A DNA stretch of 64,000 bases from Roseomonas sp. KE2513 (GTDB taxonomy: Bacteria > Pseudomonadota > Alphaproteobacteria > Acetobacterales > Acetobacteraceae): assembly GCF_016107305.1 (NCBI RefSeq), contig NZ_RCVR01000010.1, positions 1 to 64,000 on the forward strand, given 5' to 3'. The translations under genes were made by a program, and so were the position numbers. This document shows positions 56,799 through 64,000 of the stretch, one piece after another. The first letter of the stretch is position 1, and each line of letters opens with the position of its first letter. The notes beneath the pieces were generated by a model. That model was given only the letters and a program-made list of their open reading frames with translations, did no database searches and had not been told where the DNA came from.

Positions 56799-58048
56799 CC
56801 ACACGCTGGCTGATCCTGGCCGATGACCTGACGGGCGCCGCCGACTGCGCCATTGCCTTCGCCCGGCGCGGCCTCTCGGCTTCCGTCGGCTGGCAGGGCG
56901 TGGAAGGAAACCTGGACGGCGAGGTGCTGGCCATTGATGCGGACAGCCGCCGGTTGTCGCCGGGCGCGGCCGGCGATCGCCATGCCGCCCTTCTCCGTGC
57001 CCGGCACCGGCCGGGCACGGGGCTGATCAAGAAGATCGACTCCACCCTGCGCGGCCAGCCCGCGGCGGAACTTGCCGCCACCTGCGCCGTCCTGCGGAAG
57101 GCCGGGCAGCCCGCGCTGGCGATCCTCGCCCCTGCCTTCCCCGCCACCGGCCGCACCACCGAAGCCGGCCGCGTGCATCTAAACGGCGCGCCTCTGGAAA
57201 GTACTGCCCTCTGGGCACGCGACCACTCCTACCCCAGTGCCGTGCTGACCGAGGTCCTCCAATCCGCCGGCCTTTCCGCGCGGCTGCTGCCGCTGGACCT
57301 CGTCCGCACCGGTGAGGCGGCCCTGGCCGAAGCCCTGCGCGCCGCCCTGGTGGAAGGGCTCGATGCCGTCGTCTGCGATGCCGCGGCCCCGGGCGACCTC
57401 GAGGCGCTCGCCCGCGCCAGCCTGCCACTGGCCGGGGAGGTTTTCTGGGTCGGCTCGGGCGGCATCGCCGCGGCCCTGGCGGCCGCCCTTCCCGGCAGCG
57501 AGACGGCCGCCGCCCCCGCCCTGTCGCCCCTGCCCGGCGGCGTCCTCATCGTCGTTGGCAGCATCGCCGAGGCTTCCCGCATCGCCGCCCGCCTGGTGGT
57601 GGAGGACGGGGCCGCCGAGTTCCCGGTGCCGCCCGACCTGCTCCGCGCCGGCCCCGCCGATCCTCGCTGGGCTCCGCTCTCGGCCGGCATCGCGCGGGCG
57701 CTGGCCGAGGGCCGCGACACGCTGGTCGAGATCGCGGAGGACCCGAAGGCCGACCTCTCGCAGGGCGCCGCCCTGGCCGAGGCCCTGGCAAACCTCCTCG
57801 CCCCTGCCGCCAGCCGCATGGGCGCCCTCTTCGCCACGGGCGGCGAGACGGCCTGCGCCCTGCTAGGCCATCTCGGCGTCCATGGCATTCGCCTGCTGGA
57901 CGAAGTGGAGCCCGGCGTCCCGCTCGGCCTCACCCAGGGGGCACTCGAAATCCCCGTCATGACGAAGGCCGGCGCCTTCGGCGATGGCGGAACCATCCTG
58001 CGCAGCCTCGCCCGGCTGCGCGAACTCACGCGGGAGAGCGCGATATGA
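56795..58048 (+). CDS. Four-carbon acid sugar kinase (DUF1537 family)
   Basis: The 417-residue kinase has the N-terminal substrate domain ([40 protein letters not shown]) and the C-terminal nucleotide-binding domain ([34 protein letters not shown]). Family members phosphorylate D-threonate, D-erythronate or 3-oxo-tetronate. Because the pdxA2 gene follows with a four-base overlap, DtnK-like D-threonate kinase is the best fit; OtnK is the alternative and would link it to the denD/otnI/ltnD cluster at 41.8-44.6 kb. Confidence 0.88.
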   Translation: MTTRWLILADDLTGAADCAIAFARRGLSASVGWQGVEGNLDGEVLAIDADSRRLSPGAAGDRHAALLRARHRPGTGLIKKIDSTLRGQPAAELAATCAVLRKAGQPALAILAPAFPATGRTTEAGRVHLNGAPLESTALWARDHSYPSAVLTEVLQSAGLSARLLPLDLVRTGEAALAEALRAALVEGLDAVVCDAAAPGDLEALARASLPLAGEVFWVGSGGIAAALAAALPGSETAAAPALSPLPGGVLIVVGSIAEASRIAARLVVEDGAAEFPVPPDLLRAGPADPRWAPLSAGIARALAEGRDTLVEIAEDPKADLSQGAALAEALANLLAPAASRMGALFATGGETACALLGHLGVHGIRLLDEVEPGVPLGLTQGALEIPVMTKAGAFGDGGTILRSLARLRELTRESAI

Positions 58049-59079
58049 CCGAGGATACCCGCCCCATCGTTGCCATCACCATGGGCGACGCCTCCGGCAT
58101 CGGGCCGGAAATCATCATGAAAGCGCTCGCCCGCGGGGACGTGCAGGCCATGTGCCGCCCCCTGGTCGTCGGCGACGCCACGCGCCTGCGCGAGGCCGAC
58201 GCGATCACGAAGACGGGCCTGACGGTGAATGCCATTCAGTCCCCGTCCGAGGCGCGCTACGCCCCTGGCACCGTGGAGTGCATCGACCTCGGCATCATCC
58301 CGCCCGGCCATCCCTTCGGCCAGCTCTCTCCCCTCTCGGGCGAGGGGGCCTACCGCTACATCGAGCGCGCGACGCGCCTCGTGGAGGCGGGGGAAGCCGA
58401 CGCCATCTGCACCGCGCCCCTCTCCAAGGAGGCGCTGCACGCCGCCGGCCATAAGTACCCGGGCCATACGGAGCTTCTGGCCCATCTGACCGGCACGCCC
58501 GAGGTCTCGATGATGCTGGTCGCGCCGAAGCTGCGCGTGATCCACGTCACCACCCATATCGGCCTCCTCGACGCCATCCGGAAGATCGAGCCTGGCTTGG
58601 TCGAGCGGGTGATTGCCCGCGGGCACGCCACCCTCGTGAAGTCCGGCATGGCCGATCCGCGGATCGGGGTCTGCGCCATCAACCCCCATGCCGGGGAGAA
58701 CGGCCTGTTCGGCCAGGGCGAGGAGGAGGAGAAGATCATCCCCGCCATCAAGGCCTGTCAGGCGAAGGGATGGCGCGTGGAAGGCCCGTTGCCGGCCGAT
58801 ACCCTCTTCTTCCGCGCCGCCCGCGGCGATTTCGATCTCGTGGTGGCCATGTACCACGACCAGGGCCACGGGCCGGTAAAGGTGATGGGGCTGGAATCGG
58901 GTGTGAACATCACGGTCGGCCTGCCGGTGATCCGCACTTCCGTCGATCACGGCACCGCTTTCGACATTGCGGGCAAGGGCATCGCGGACGAGGGATCGCT
59001 CGTGGAGGCCTTGAAGCAGGCCGTGGATCTCGCGCCACGGCGCACCGAACGAAGCGAAATCGAAACGATGTCAAGCTGA
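58045..59079 (+). CDS. pdxA2: 4-phospho-D-threonate 3-dehydrogenase (PdxA2)
   Basis: The 344-residue protein is of the PdxA family: IVAITMGDASGIGPEIIMKA at the N-terminus, metal ligands in YPGHTELLAHLTGTPEVSMM and AMYHDQGHGPVKVMGLESGV, and IRTSVDHGTAFDIAGKGIAD. PdxA2 proteins oxidise and decarboxylate 4-phospho-threonate to dihydroxyacetone phosphate; PdxA itself works in vitamin B6 synthesis. The overlapping kinase and KdgT-like transporter favour the catabolic PdxA2 role. A candidate small RNA and terminator follow. Confidence 0.9.
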   Translation: MTEDTRPIVAITMGDASGIGPEIIMKALARGDVQAMCRPLVVGDATRLREADAITKTGLTVNAIQSPSEARYAPGTVECIDLGIIPPGHPFGQLSPLSGEGAYRYIERATRLVEAGEADAICTAPLSKEALHAAGHKYPGHTELLAHLTGTPEVSMMLVAPKLRVIHVTTHIGLLDAIRKIEPGLVERVIARGHATLVKSGMADPRIGVCAINPHAGENGLFGQGEEEEKIIPAIKACQAKGWRVEGPLPADTLFFRAARGDFDLVVAMYHDQGHGPVKVMGLESGVNITVGLPVIRTSVDHGTAFDIAGKGIADEGSLVEALKQAVDLAPRRTERSEIETMSS

Positions 59080-59105
59080 GAAATTAATTAGCGGCGTTAA
59101 CGAAG

Positions 59106-59121
59106 ATCACGCTTGCGTGAT
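59106..59121. repeat. Perfect inverted repeat overlapping a candidate promoter
   Basis: ATCACGC and GCGTGAT flank TT, 27 bases after the pdxA2 stop. The right arm overlaps TTGCGT (59113-59118), the possible -35 box of the downstream small RNA. It could be an operator controlling that promoter, or a weak terminator of pdxA2. Confidence 0.4.
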
Positions 59122-59146
59122 ACGCGCGATGGTTGCATACTCCTTC

Positions 59147-59236
59147 TCACAGCAGCTTGGCCTGCCAAGCCGCTGCTTTCTTGGACGTTTCCTCCTATAA
59201 ACTCAGGCGGTGCCCCCGGGCACCGCCTTCTTTTTT
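59147..59236 (+). ncRNA. Candidate small RNA with exposed CCTCC and intrinsic terminator
   Basis: The 125 bases after the pdxA2 stop are more structured than an ordinary 3' region. A promoter-like TTGCGT (59113-59118) and GCATAC (59135-59140), 16 bases apart, would start transcription near 59147. A first hairpin forms AGCAGC...TTGGC/GCCAA...GCTGCT (59151-59177). An unpaired stretch contains GTTTCCTCCTATAA (59188-59201), complementary to Shine-Dalgarno sequences. The strong terminator at 59205-59236 closes it. This two-hairpin, anti-SD layout resembles known alphaproteobacterial regulatory RNAs. No ORF is present. Identification is by structure alone. Confidence 0.55.
59205..59236 (+). terminator. 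Strong intrinsic terminator
   Basis: AGGCGGTGCCC pairs exactly with GGGCACCGCCT around CC, followed directly by TCTTTTTT. It is oriented for the plus strand and ends the candidate small RNA, and would also catch read-through from pdxA2. Confidence 0.92.
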
Positions 59237-59256
59237 GCCCACTTGATCGATGGTGG

Positions 59257-60171
59257 TCAGTTTACCCGTCCGGTTGAACCGAGGCCCAACTCCCGCCGGT
59301 AGCGCTCGAAGCAGGCCGCCCCACATTCCAGCCGCATCAGCGCTCCCTCTGCGATGGCTGGCGCCAGGGATGGGTCTGCCGCGACCAGCGGGTGGATCGC
59401 CTCCTTGTTCCAGGCCGCGGAGTGCTTCACGTCCAGCACCGCGTGCAGGTCGAAATAGTGCCGGTCGCCCGAGGGCACCCCCAACCGCTTCAGCCCCCGC
59501 GCCACCATCGCCGCCCTTCCTGGCGCCGTCTGCTCGATCACGCCCAGCGCGCCCACGGACTGGTAGGTGTAGCGTCGGTTGGCCGCCAACCCAGCCATGA
59601 CATTCGCCAGAGCAAGCGATTCCCAAACCGTCGTCTCCAGGCGCGGATTGAGGCCGAGGCGGCGTGCCAGGGTCTCAAGCAGAGGCCCGTGCATTCCTTT
59701 GGGATTCCCCCGCCCCATCTCGTCCCAGTAGTTCCGCGCGATCTCGAGCTTCGGGCGGACCGGCAGGCGCACCTGGGTGATCGCCGCAAGGTCCTCGAAG
59801 CCGGCCTCACCGGCCACCTCCTGCGTCAGGAACCAGCAGAACTCCTCCCGCGTCGCCGTCTCGGCCAGCCAGGGGAAGAGGGGGTCGCCCTGGCCGGGGC
59901 CGTTATGCTCCAGCGCCTCGAACCAGGCGACAAAGCCGTCGGCGTCCCGCGGCGCCTCCGCGGCACGCGCCGCCACCGCGGCCCGACGCTCCTCCAGGAA
60001 CTCGCCCTCCTCCTGCAGCCACTCGGCCGCGCGGGCGATGTCGCCCCGCCAGTCATGCTTCGGCAGCGCCGGCCGGAAGCGCTCCTCGTTGAAGGCAGCG
60101 AGGCTGCGCTGCAGGCGGTCCTCCCGCGCGAACGCCGCCGTCTCACCCATGTTGTAGCCGCCTTCTGGCAT
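59257..60171 (-). CDS. Heme-oxygenase-like di-metal (iron-containing redox) enzyme
   Basis: The 304-residue helical protein matches the iron-containing redox enzyme family (heme-oxygenase-like di-metal oxidases): EEFCWFLTQEVAGEAGFEDL, NYWDEMGRGNPKGMHGPLLE, YFDLHAVLDVKHSAAWNKEA and AEGALMRLECGAACFERYR, supplying Glu and His residues in the helical pattern expected for a di-metal site. Such enzymes perform O2-dependent oxidation, desaturation or N-oxygenation. AGGAGGA lies eight bases before ATG 60171. It follows the methyltransferase gene by only three bases, so the two are co-transcribed. Substrate unknown. Confidence 0.85.
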   Translation of the reverse strand: MPEGGYNMGETAAFAREDRLQRSLAAFNEERFRPALPKHDWRGDIARAAEWLQEEGEFLEERRAAVAARAAEAPRDADGFVAWFEALEHNGPGQGDPLFPWLAETATREEFCWFLTQEVAGEAGFEDLAAITQVRLPVRPKLEIARNYWDEMGRGNPKGMHGPLLETLARRLGLNPRLETTVWESLALANVMAGLAANRRYTYQSVGALGVIEQTAPGRAAMVARGLKRLGVPSGDRHYFDLHAVLDVKHSAAWNKEAIHPLVAADPSLAPAIAEGALMRLECGAACFERYRRELGLGSTGRVN

Positions 60172-60174
60172 GCG

Positions 60175-61128
60175 TTACTTCCTCCTGTTCACCGTGAGGA
60201 CCACGGCGGCGATCCGGTCAGCCTCGCGATAAGCCTCGGACTCCAGCTCCTCGCCGAAGACATCCGGGTCCATCTCGCGGTAGCTCCACTCGACCCCGCG
60301 CCCGGCAAGTCGCGCCGCCACGTCGGAACGGAAGGGGTCCGCCCCGTTCACGACAGCGGCACCGCTGTACAGAACGAGCGTTCCATTCTCTGAAAGACGC
60401 TCCAACGCGGCGTCGAGGATTGCGAGCGACAACCCGGCACCGAGGTCGCCGCCGCCGTGCCGGTAGGCGCGCCTTGCCGGATCGACGAGGTAAGGCGGGT
60501 TCGAGACGATAAGGTCGAAACGCCCCTCCACCCCTGTCAGCAGGTTGCTGTTCACCGCCCGCGCCCTCGTGGCGCCCGCAAGGAGGGCGTTCACGCGGGC
60601 CATGCGCAGCGCCGCATCGTTGATGTCGACCATCGCGACCTCGGCCCCGGGATGCGCCCGCGCGACCACGATCCCGCCCGGCCCGGCGCCGCAGCCGATA
60701 TCCACCGCACGCCGCACCGGGCCCGGGCGCCGCTCCATCTCGGCCGCGATCGCATTCGCGAAGCGATAGGTGTCGGGCCCGAAGAACACCGCCTCCGCCC
60801 CCGTCGTCGGATAGGCGGAGTGCAGGAAGAGCATCCCGTCCAGTGACGACACCCGCACGAGGCTACGACAGAGCGCGCCCTCCCGAACCAGCACCCCACC
60901 TTCCTCCATCAGCCCGAGCAGTTCGGACGGAAGCAGCCCTGGCTTGAAGGGTCGGCTCCAGCCGAAGACGTCCCGGAGGCTGCGCGCCTCCTCGTTCCCC
61001 GGTCGGCCGTTCACCCGCGCATGGGTAAGAGGCGTGGCGGTGATGAAGTGGTACTCGCGCTCCCTGAGCGCCTCGACCAGGCGTCGGAGTGCCACGTCCG
61101 ATGCAGGAAGGATGGTGGGGTCGGACAT
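60175..61128 (-). CDS. Class I SAM-dependent methyltransferase with NPPY motif
   Basis: The 317-residue protein has a SAM-binding motif I (RAVDIGCGAGPGGIVVARAH), an acidic motif II (AMVDINDAALRMARVNALL) and the NPPY motif (FDLIVSNPPYLVDPARRAYR) typical of enzymes that methylate amino groups on glutamine, adenine or similar. An N-terminal domain of about 130 residues (WSRPFKPGLLPSELLGLMEE) precedes it. It resembles HemK/RlmG-type small-domain methyltransferases but is paired with the di-metal enzyme gene, three bases downstream. Target unknown. Confidence 0.85.
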   Translation of the reverse strand: MSDPTILPASDVALRRLVEALREREYHFITATPLTHARVNGRPGNEEARSLRDVFGWSRPFKPGLLPSELLGLMEEGGVLVREGALCRSLVRVSSLDGMLFLHSAYPTTGAEAVFFGPDTYRFANAIAAEMERRPGPVRRAVDIGCGAGPGGIVVARAHPGAEVAMVDINDAALRMARVNALLAGATRARAVNSNLLTGVEGRFDLIVSNPPYLVDPARRAYRHGGGDLGAGLSLAILDAALERLSENGTLVLYSGAAVVNGADPFRSDVAARLAGRGVEWSYREMDPDVFGEELESEAYREADRIAAVVLTVNRRK

Positions 61129-61233
61129 GGGGGCATTACGCGGGGCACCCCAAACGGTTGCGGTCGCCGGAACGGGGCAGCCGTCCCCTCGCCCGCGCGC
61201 CGGCCTGCGCGGGCTACACCTCGCGCCGCACTG

Positions 61234-61497
61234 TCACTTCGGCACGCAGGAGAAGTCGGCCACCGCCGTGCCCGAGTTCCAGATCGAGGACATCTGCCCC
61301 TCCCCCAGTTGCAGCTCGGCACGCTGGCCCCGTTCGGCGCAGAAGGATCGCGCCCTCGCCGCTACGGCGCCCTGCCCCCGCGGCTGCGAGATCCGCGTCG
61401 CCTGGGTTGCCCGGTACTGGTTCGGCCCGAGGGTTGTCACCTCTGGCGACGAGCAGCCGGCCAGCAGAACCGCCGCAAACAGGATCCTGCGCCGCAT
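61234..61497 (-). CDS. Small lipoprotein
   Basis: The 87-residue protein starts MRRRILFAAVLLAGCSSPEV, a lipoprotein signal with lipobox LAGC. The rest is a compact domain (LGPNQYRATQATRI, ARARSFCAERGQRAEL, TAVADFSCVPK) with two cysteines that could pair in the periplasm. Small lipoproteins of this type occur widely in Acetobacteraceae without known function. The gap of 105 bases to the methyltransferase gene contains no gene I can support. Confidence 0.75.
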   Translation of the reverse strand: MRRRILFAAVLLAGCSSPEVTTLGPNQYRATQATRISQPRGQGAVAARARSFCAERGQRAELQLGEGQMSSIWNSGTAVADFSCVPK

Positions 61498-61686
61498 TCA
61501 GCCCTCCCGGTCCTACGAACGCCGAGCGTCCGTCGGCGAATCCCTCGGATGACCATAGACCGGCCATCACCGCCCAGGAACCGCGCCGCCCACGACACGG
61601 CTTCACGGGCTTATGCGCGTCCTGCCCAGTGACCATCGCCGGCCACGGGGACCATCTGCCTCGCGGCCGAACAAAGGAGAGAGCCC

Positions 61687-62094
61687 TTGGAGATCATGCG
61701 CGTCGGGTCCCGCCCTTCAGCGAAAGGCCTTGGGGACTGGTTCACCGGCACCGTAAGGGTGGACCCCCTCTTCGATGCGCCGGATCCGGCGCGTGCCGCC
61801 GCTGCCCATGTCACCTTCGAGCCTGGCGCGCGCACGGCTTGGCACACGCACCCCCTCGGCCAGATGCTCTTCGTGACCTCCGGCCTCGGCCGCGTGCAGC
61901 GGGAGGGCGGGCCGGTCGAGGAGATCCGGCCGGGAGACGTCGTCTGGTTTCCGCCAGGCGAGAAGCATTGGCACGGCGCCGGCCCAACCACGGCCATGAG
62001 CCATATCGCCGTTCAGGAGAAGCTCGACGGCTCTCCCGTGACCTGGATGGAAAAGGTTTCCGACGCGGACTACCTCGCTCAACCCGTGACTTGA
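61687..62094 (+). CDS. Cupin-domain protein (carboxymuconolactone-type or small isomerase-like)
   Basis: The 135-residue cupin has the metal-binding motif [20 protein letters not shown] and the second motif [20 protein letters not shown], with a [14 protein letters not shown] strand after. This subgroup is often fused or linked to carboxymuconolactone decarboxylase proteins. The TTG at 61687 has GGAG seven bases upstream; the in-frame ATG at 61696 would be too close to its site. The 189 bases upstream (61498-61686) hold no supported gene. Function not predictable beyond a metal-cupin. Confidence 0.82.
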   Translation: MEIMRVGSRPSAKGLGDWFTGTVRVDPLFDAPDPARAAAAHVTFEPGARTAWHTHPLGQMLFVTSGLGRVQREGGPVEEIRPGDVVWFPPGEKHWHGAGPTTAMSHIAVQEKLDGSPVTWMEKVSDADYLAQPVT

Positions 62095-62361
62095 GCAAGG
62101 CGGAGGTGCGTGGACCGACTCGGGTTCCCGCGCCTCGTCCTGCCGCCATCCTCGGCAGGTCCAACTCGACTGCTGACCCCCCCTCAGCAGCCGACAGTCG
62201 GGTGACGCGTAGAAAAGCGCGTCAAAGTGAGCCCTCGCCGCCTCCGCAAAGCACGCAGCAGAACACGTCGTCTTTCCAAGTTGCATCAACGATGGCGCAC
62301 GTTCGTGTAAGTCTGGTAAAAAAATTGAGACTGCAACCTTCGGCGGAAGGCGGCCTCAGAA
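62095..62361. promoter_or_regulatory. Intergenic region upstream of the PAS sensor gene
   Basis: I see no gene here. Near its right end is an AT-rich stretch (TGGTAAAAAAATTGAG at 62316-62331) and TTGCATCAACG (62281-62291), which may be promoter sequence for the sensor gene at 62362. Confidence 0.3.
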
Positions 62362-64000
62362 ATGGTCACAAAACTCAGGAAGCTCCCCAGGACCGCGCCG
62401 AATATCCTTGCGGCGGCCCGTAGCGCCCCTCGCCGCCCGCCAACCCTTCGCCACCGCCTCCTGGTCTTCGCCATCGCGGCCGCCCTGCCGCTCCTCCTTC
62501 TCGCGGGCGGCGCCGTCTGGCAGCAGAACCGGGCCGAGCGGCTGCGCGCCGAGGAAGCGCTGGTCGCTCGGGCCCATGCCATGGCGCTGTTGCTCGATCG
62601 CGAGTTTGCCGTGGCCGAACAAATGCTTCGCAGCCTCTCGGGCTCGCCCGCGCTGGCGCGCGGCGACTTCTCAACCTTCTGGTCCGAGATGCGCGGCGCG
62701 ACGATGGCGACCGGGGCCAAGGCGGTGAACCTTGTCGGCTCGGACGGTCGGATTCGGCTCAGCACCAGCTGGATGCCCGGGGAGCGCCCGGGCGTGATGT
62801 CCACCGGGCCGGCCGGAGAGGCATTGGCAACCGGCCGCACCGTGGTCAGCAATCTCTTCGTCAGCCCAAGCGTCGGCGGATGGGCGGTCGCCGTGGCCGT
62901 GCCCGTCATGGCGCCGGATGCCGCGGGAGAGCAGGGAAGGCAGGTTCTCGGCCTCGTCCTTCCGCGTGAGCGCCTGCTCTCGACGCTCACCGACCAACGC
63001 TTGCCGCCCGAGGCGGTGGCCGCCGCGCTGGACCGGGAGCTGACCATCGTGGCGCGCACCGCGCGCGACCACCAGACGGTGGCGAGCAAGCCGCCTGCCG
63101 AGGTGCTGGCCGCCATCACGGCCCAGGCAGGGGTCATCCCACCCTATGCTGCGCTCGAGGGCGGCCTCGTGCACGGGGCCTATGCCCTAGCTCCGCAATC
63201 CGGCTTCCGGGTGAAGGTGAGCGTGCCCGAGGCGGCCTTCGAGGCGCCGCTTCGCCGAGCCCTGCTGCCGACCCTCCTGATCGGCTCCGGCCTCATCCTG
63301 GCCACGCTCGTGTTCAGCATCCTCTTCGCTGACCGTCTGGCGCGCTCACTCCGGCGCCTCGGCGAGCCCGGTGGGCGGGGTACGCCTGGCGGGCACCTCG
63401 TCCGCGAGATCGACGAGCTCAGCCAGGTTCTGGCCCGCCGTGCCGAGGAGCGCGAGCGGGTTGCCGCCCGGCTGCGCGCGCTGTTCGACGCGAGCCCCGT
63501 CGGCGTCTTGCGTTCCGATGCCGGCGGACGCGTCTCCGACGCCAACGACGCCTTCCTGCGCATTGTCGGCATGACGCGGGAGGACCTCGCGGCGGGGCGC
63601 GTGCGCTGGGACGACCTGACCCCGCCCGAATGGATCGGGCGCGACGAGGACGCGATCTCCCAGGCCGCCCGGAGCGGTTCCTGCGCTCCCTACGAGAAGG
63701 AGTTCGTCCGCCCGGATGGCACCCGCGTCCCGGTGCTCATGTTCTTCGCATTTCACGACCGCGACGTGGGCGCCGCCTCGGCCTTCGTCGTGAACCTCTC
63801 GGGCCGCGCGGCAACCGAGGCGGCCCTGCTGCGCCTGCACGAGCGGATGCGCCTCGCGATCGGCGCCGCGGGGATGTTCTTCTGGGACTGGAACATCGTC
63901 ACCGGCGAGGTCGAGTGGTCGGAAGGTCTGGAAGAGCTTTGTGGGCTGCGCCCGGGCGGCTTCGGCCGCAGCGCCGACGCCTTCATGGCCATGATAGACC
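62362..64000 (+). CDS. PAS-domain sensor protein, cut by window end
   Basis: From ATG 62362 the frame is open to the last base (546 codons). Residues 32-53 form a membrane helix (LLVFAIAAALPLLLLAGGAV), followed by a periplasmic dCache-like domain (about 55-298) and a second helix (300-323, LLPTLLIGSGLILATLVFSI). PAS 1 starts near 370 (LRALFDASPVGVLRSDAGGR) and PAS 2 near 493 (ERMRLAIGAAGMFFWDWNIV). The output domain lies beyond the window; a histidine kinase is most usual, a diguanylate cyclase possible. The start is by fit to the transmembrane segment; no strong ribosome site is seen. Confidence 0.85.
   Translation, partial: MVTKLRKLPRTAPNILAAARSAPRRPPTLRHRLLVFAIAAALPLLLLAGGAVWQQNRAERLRAEEALVARAHAMALLLDREFAVAEQMLRSLSGSPALARGDFSTFWSEMRGATMATGAKAVNLVGSDGRIRLSTSWMPGERPGVMSTGPAGEALATGRTVVSNLFVSPSVGGWAVAVAVPVMAPDAAGEQGRQVLGLVLPRERLLSTLTDQRLPPEAVAAALDRELTIVARTARDHQTVASKPPAEVLAAITAQAGVIPPYAALEGGLVHGAYALAPQSGFRVKVSVPEAAFEAPLRRALLPTLLIGSGLILATLVFSILFADRLARSLRRLGEPGGRGTPGGHLVREIDELSQVLARRAEERERVAARLRALFDASPVGVLRSDAGGRVSDANDAFLRIVGMTREDLAAGRVRWDDLTPPEWIGRDEDAISQAARSGSCAPYEKEFVRPDGTRVPVLMFFAFHDRDVGAASAFVVNLSGRAATEAALLRLHERMRLAIGAAGMFFWDWNIVTGEVEWSEGLEELCGLRPGGFGRSADAFMAMID

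Overview
The window is very GC-rich (roughly 70%) bacterial DNA with dense coding, strong third-position G/C bias, many ATGA-type gene overlaps and frequent GTG/TTG starts. Several orphan Bug/TctC-type periplasmic binding proteins, organosulfur and aromatic-acid catabolism, two-component systems and short DUF proteins typical of the group together suggest an alphaproteobacterium of the Acetobacteraceae, most like Roseomonas. This is inference from gene content; no rRNA or tRNA gene was seen. I found no CRISPR array, intact insertion sequence, prophage or replication origin.

Layout. 0-4 kb: a lower-GC left edge, a small secreted KTSC-like protein, a type IA topoisomerase (TopB) with a DUF5710-like tail, and a cold-shock protein with a long leader and a strong terminator. 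4-8.4 kb: small hypothetical proteins, a lipoprotein, and a divergent OmpR-type regulator/histidine kinase pair. 8.5-14.8 kb: a heavy-metal-type RND efflux system whose adaptor gene is divergent from the pump and outer-membrane genes. 14.9-20.2 kb: a CHASE3/PAS hybrid histidine kinase with a partner receiver, and an AI-2E-family membrane protein with a large cytosolic tail. 20.3-27.7 kb: DUF3597 protein, Lrp regulator, cupin, and a sulfonate/organosulfur operon (permease, ATPase, two binding proteins, two flavin-dependent oxidoreductases). 27.9-35.7 kb: a homogentisate operon (flavoprotein hydroxylase, DUF2783 small protein, metallo-beta-lactamase-fold protein, HmgA, FahA, Bug protein, MaiA) divergent from a MarR regulator, with a near-perfect palindrome between them. 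35.7-41.8 kb: an accessory-looking stretch with an isochorismatase-type hydrolase, a decayed glgX, an MpaB-type oxygenase, a beta-helix/carbohydrate-binding protein and a decayed tyrosine-phosphatase gene. 41.8-49.2 kb: denD, otnI and ltnD (tetronate catabolism) divergent from a UgpC-type sugar ABC transporter. 49.2-50.3 kb: two divergent RlpA-like proteins. 50.4-59.1 kb: a PhtD-like protein, two Bug proteins flanking a LysR relic and a ThDP enzyme, then kdgT, a four-carbon acid sugar kinase and pdxA2. 59.1-64 kb: a candidate small RNA with a strong terminator, a heme-oxygenase-like di-metal enzyme paired with a methyltransferase, a small lipoprotein, a cupin, and a PAS sensor cut by the window end.

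How it fits together. The hydroxylase, HmgA, MaiA and FahA would take a hydroxyphenylacetate-like compound through homogentisate to fumarate and acetoacetate, probably repressed by the MarR protein. The sulfur operon would import and desulfonate organosulfur compounds. DenD/OtnI/LtnD and the kinase/PdxA2 pair are two parts of tetronate (threonate/erythronate) catabolism, each next to its own transporter. Three genes (glgX, a phosphatase, a LysR regulator) survive only as relics, so this region has been losing genes.
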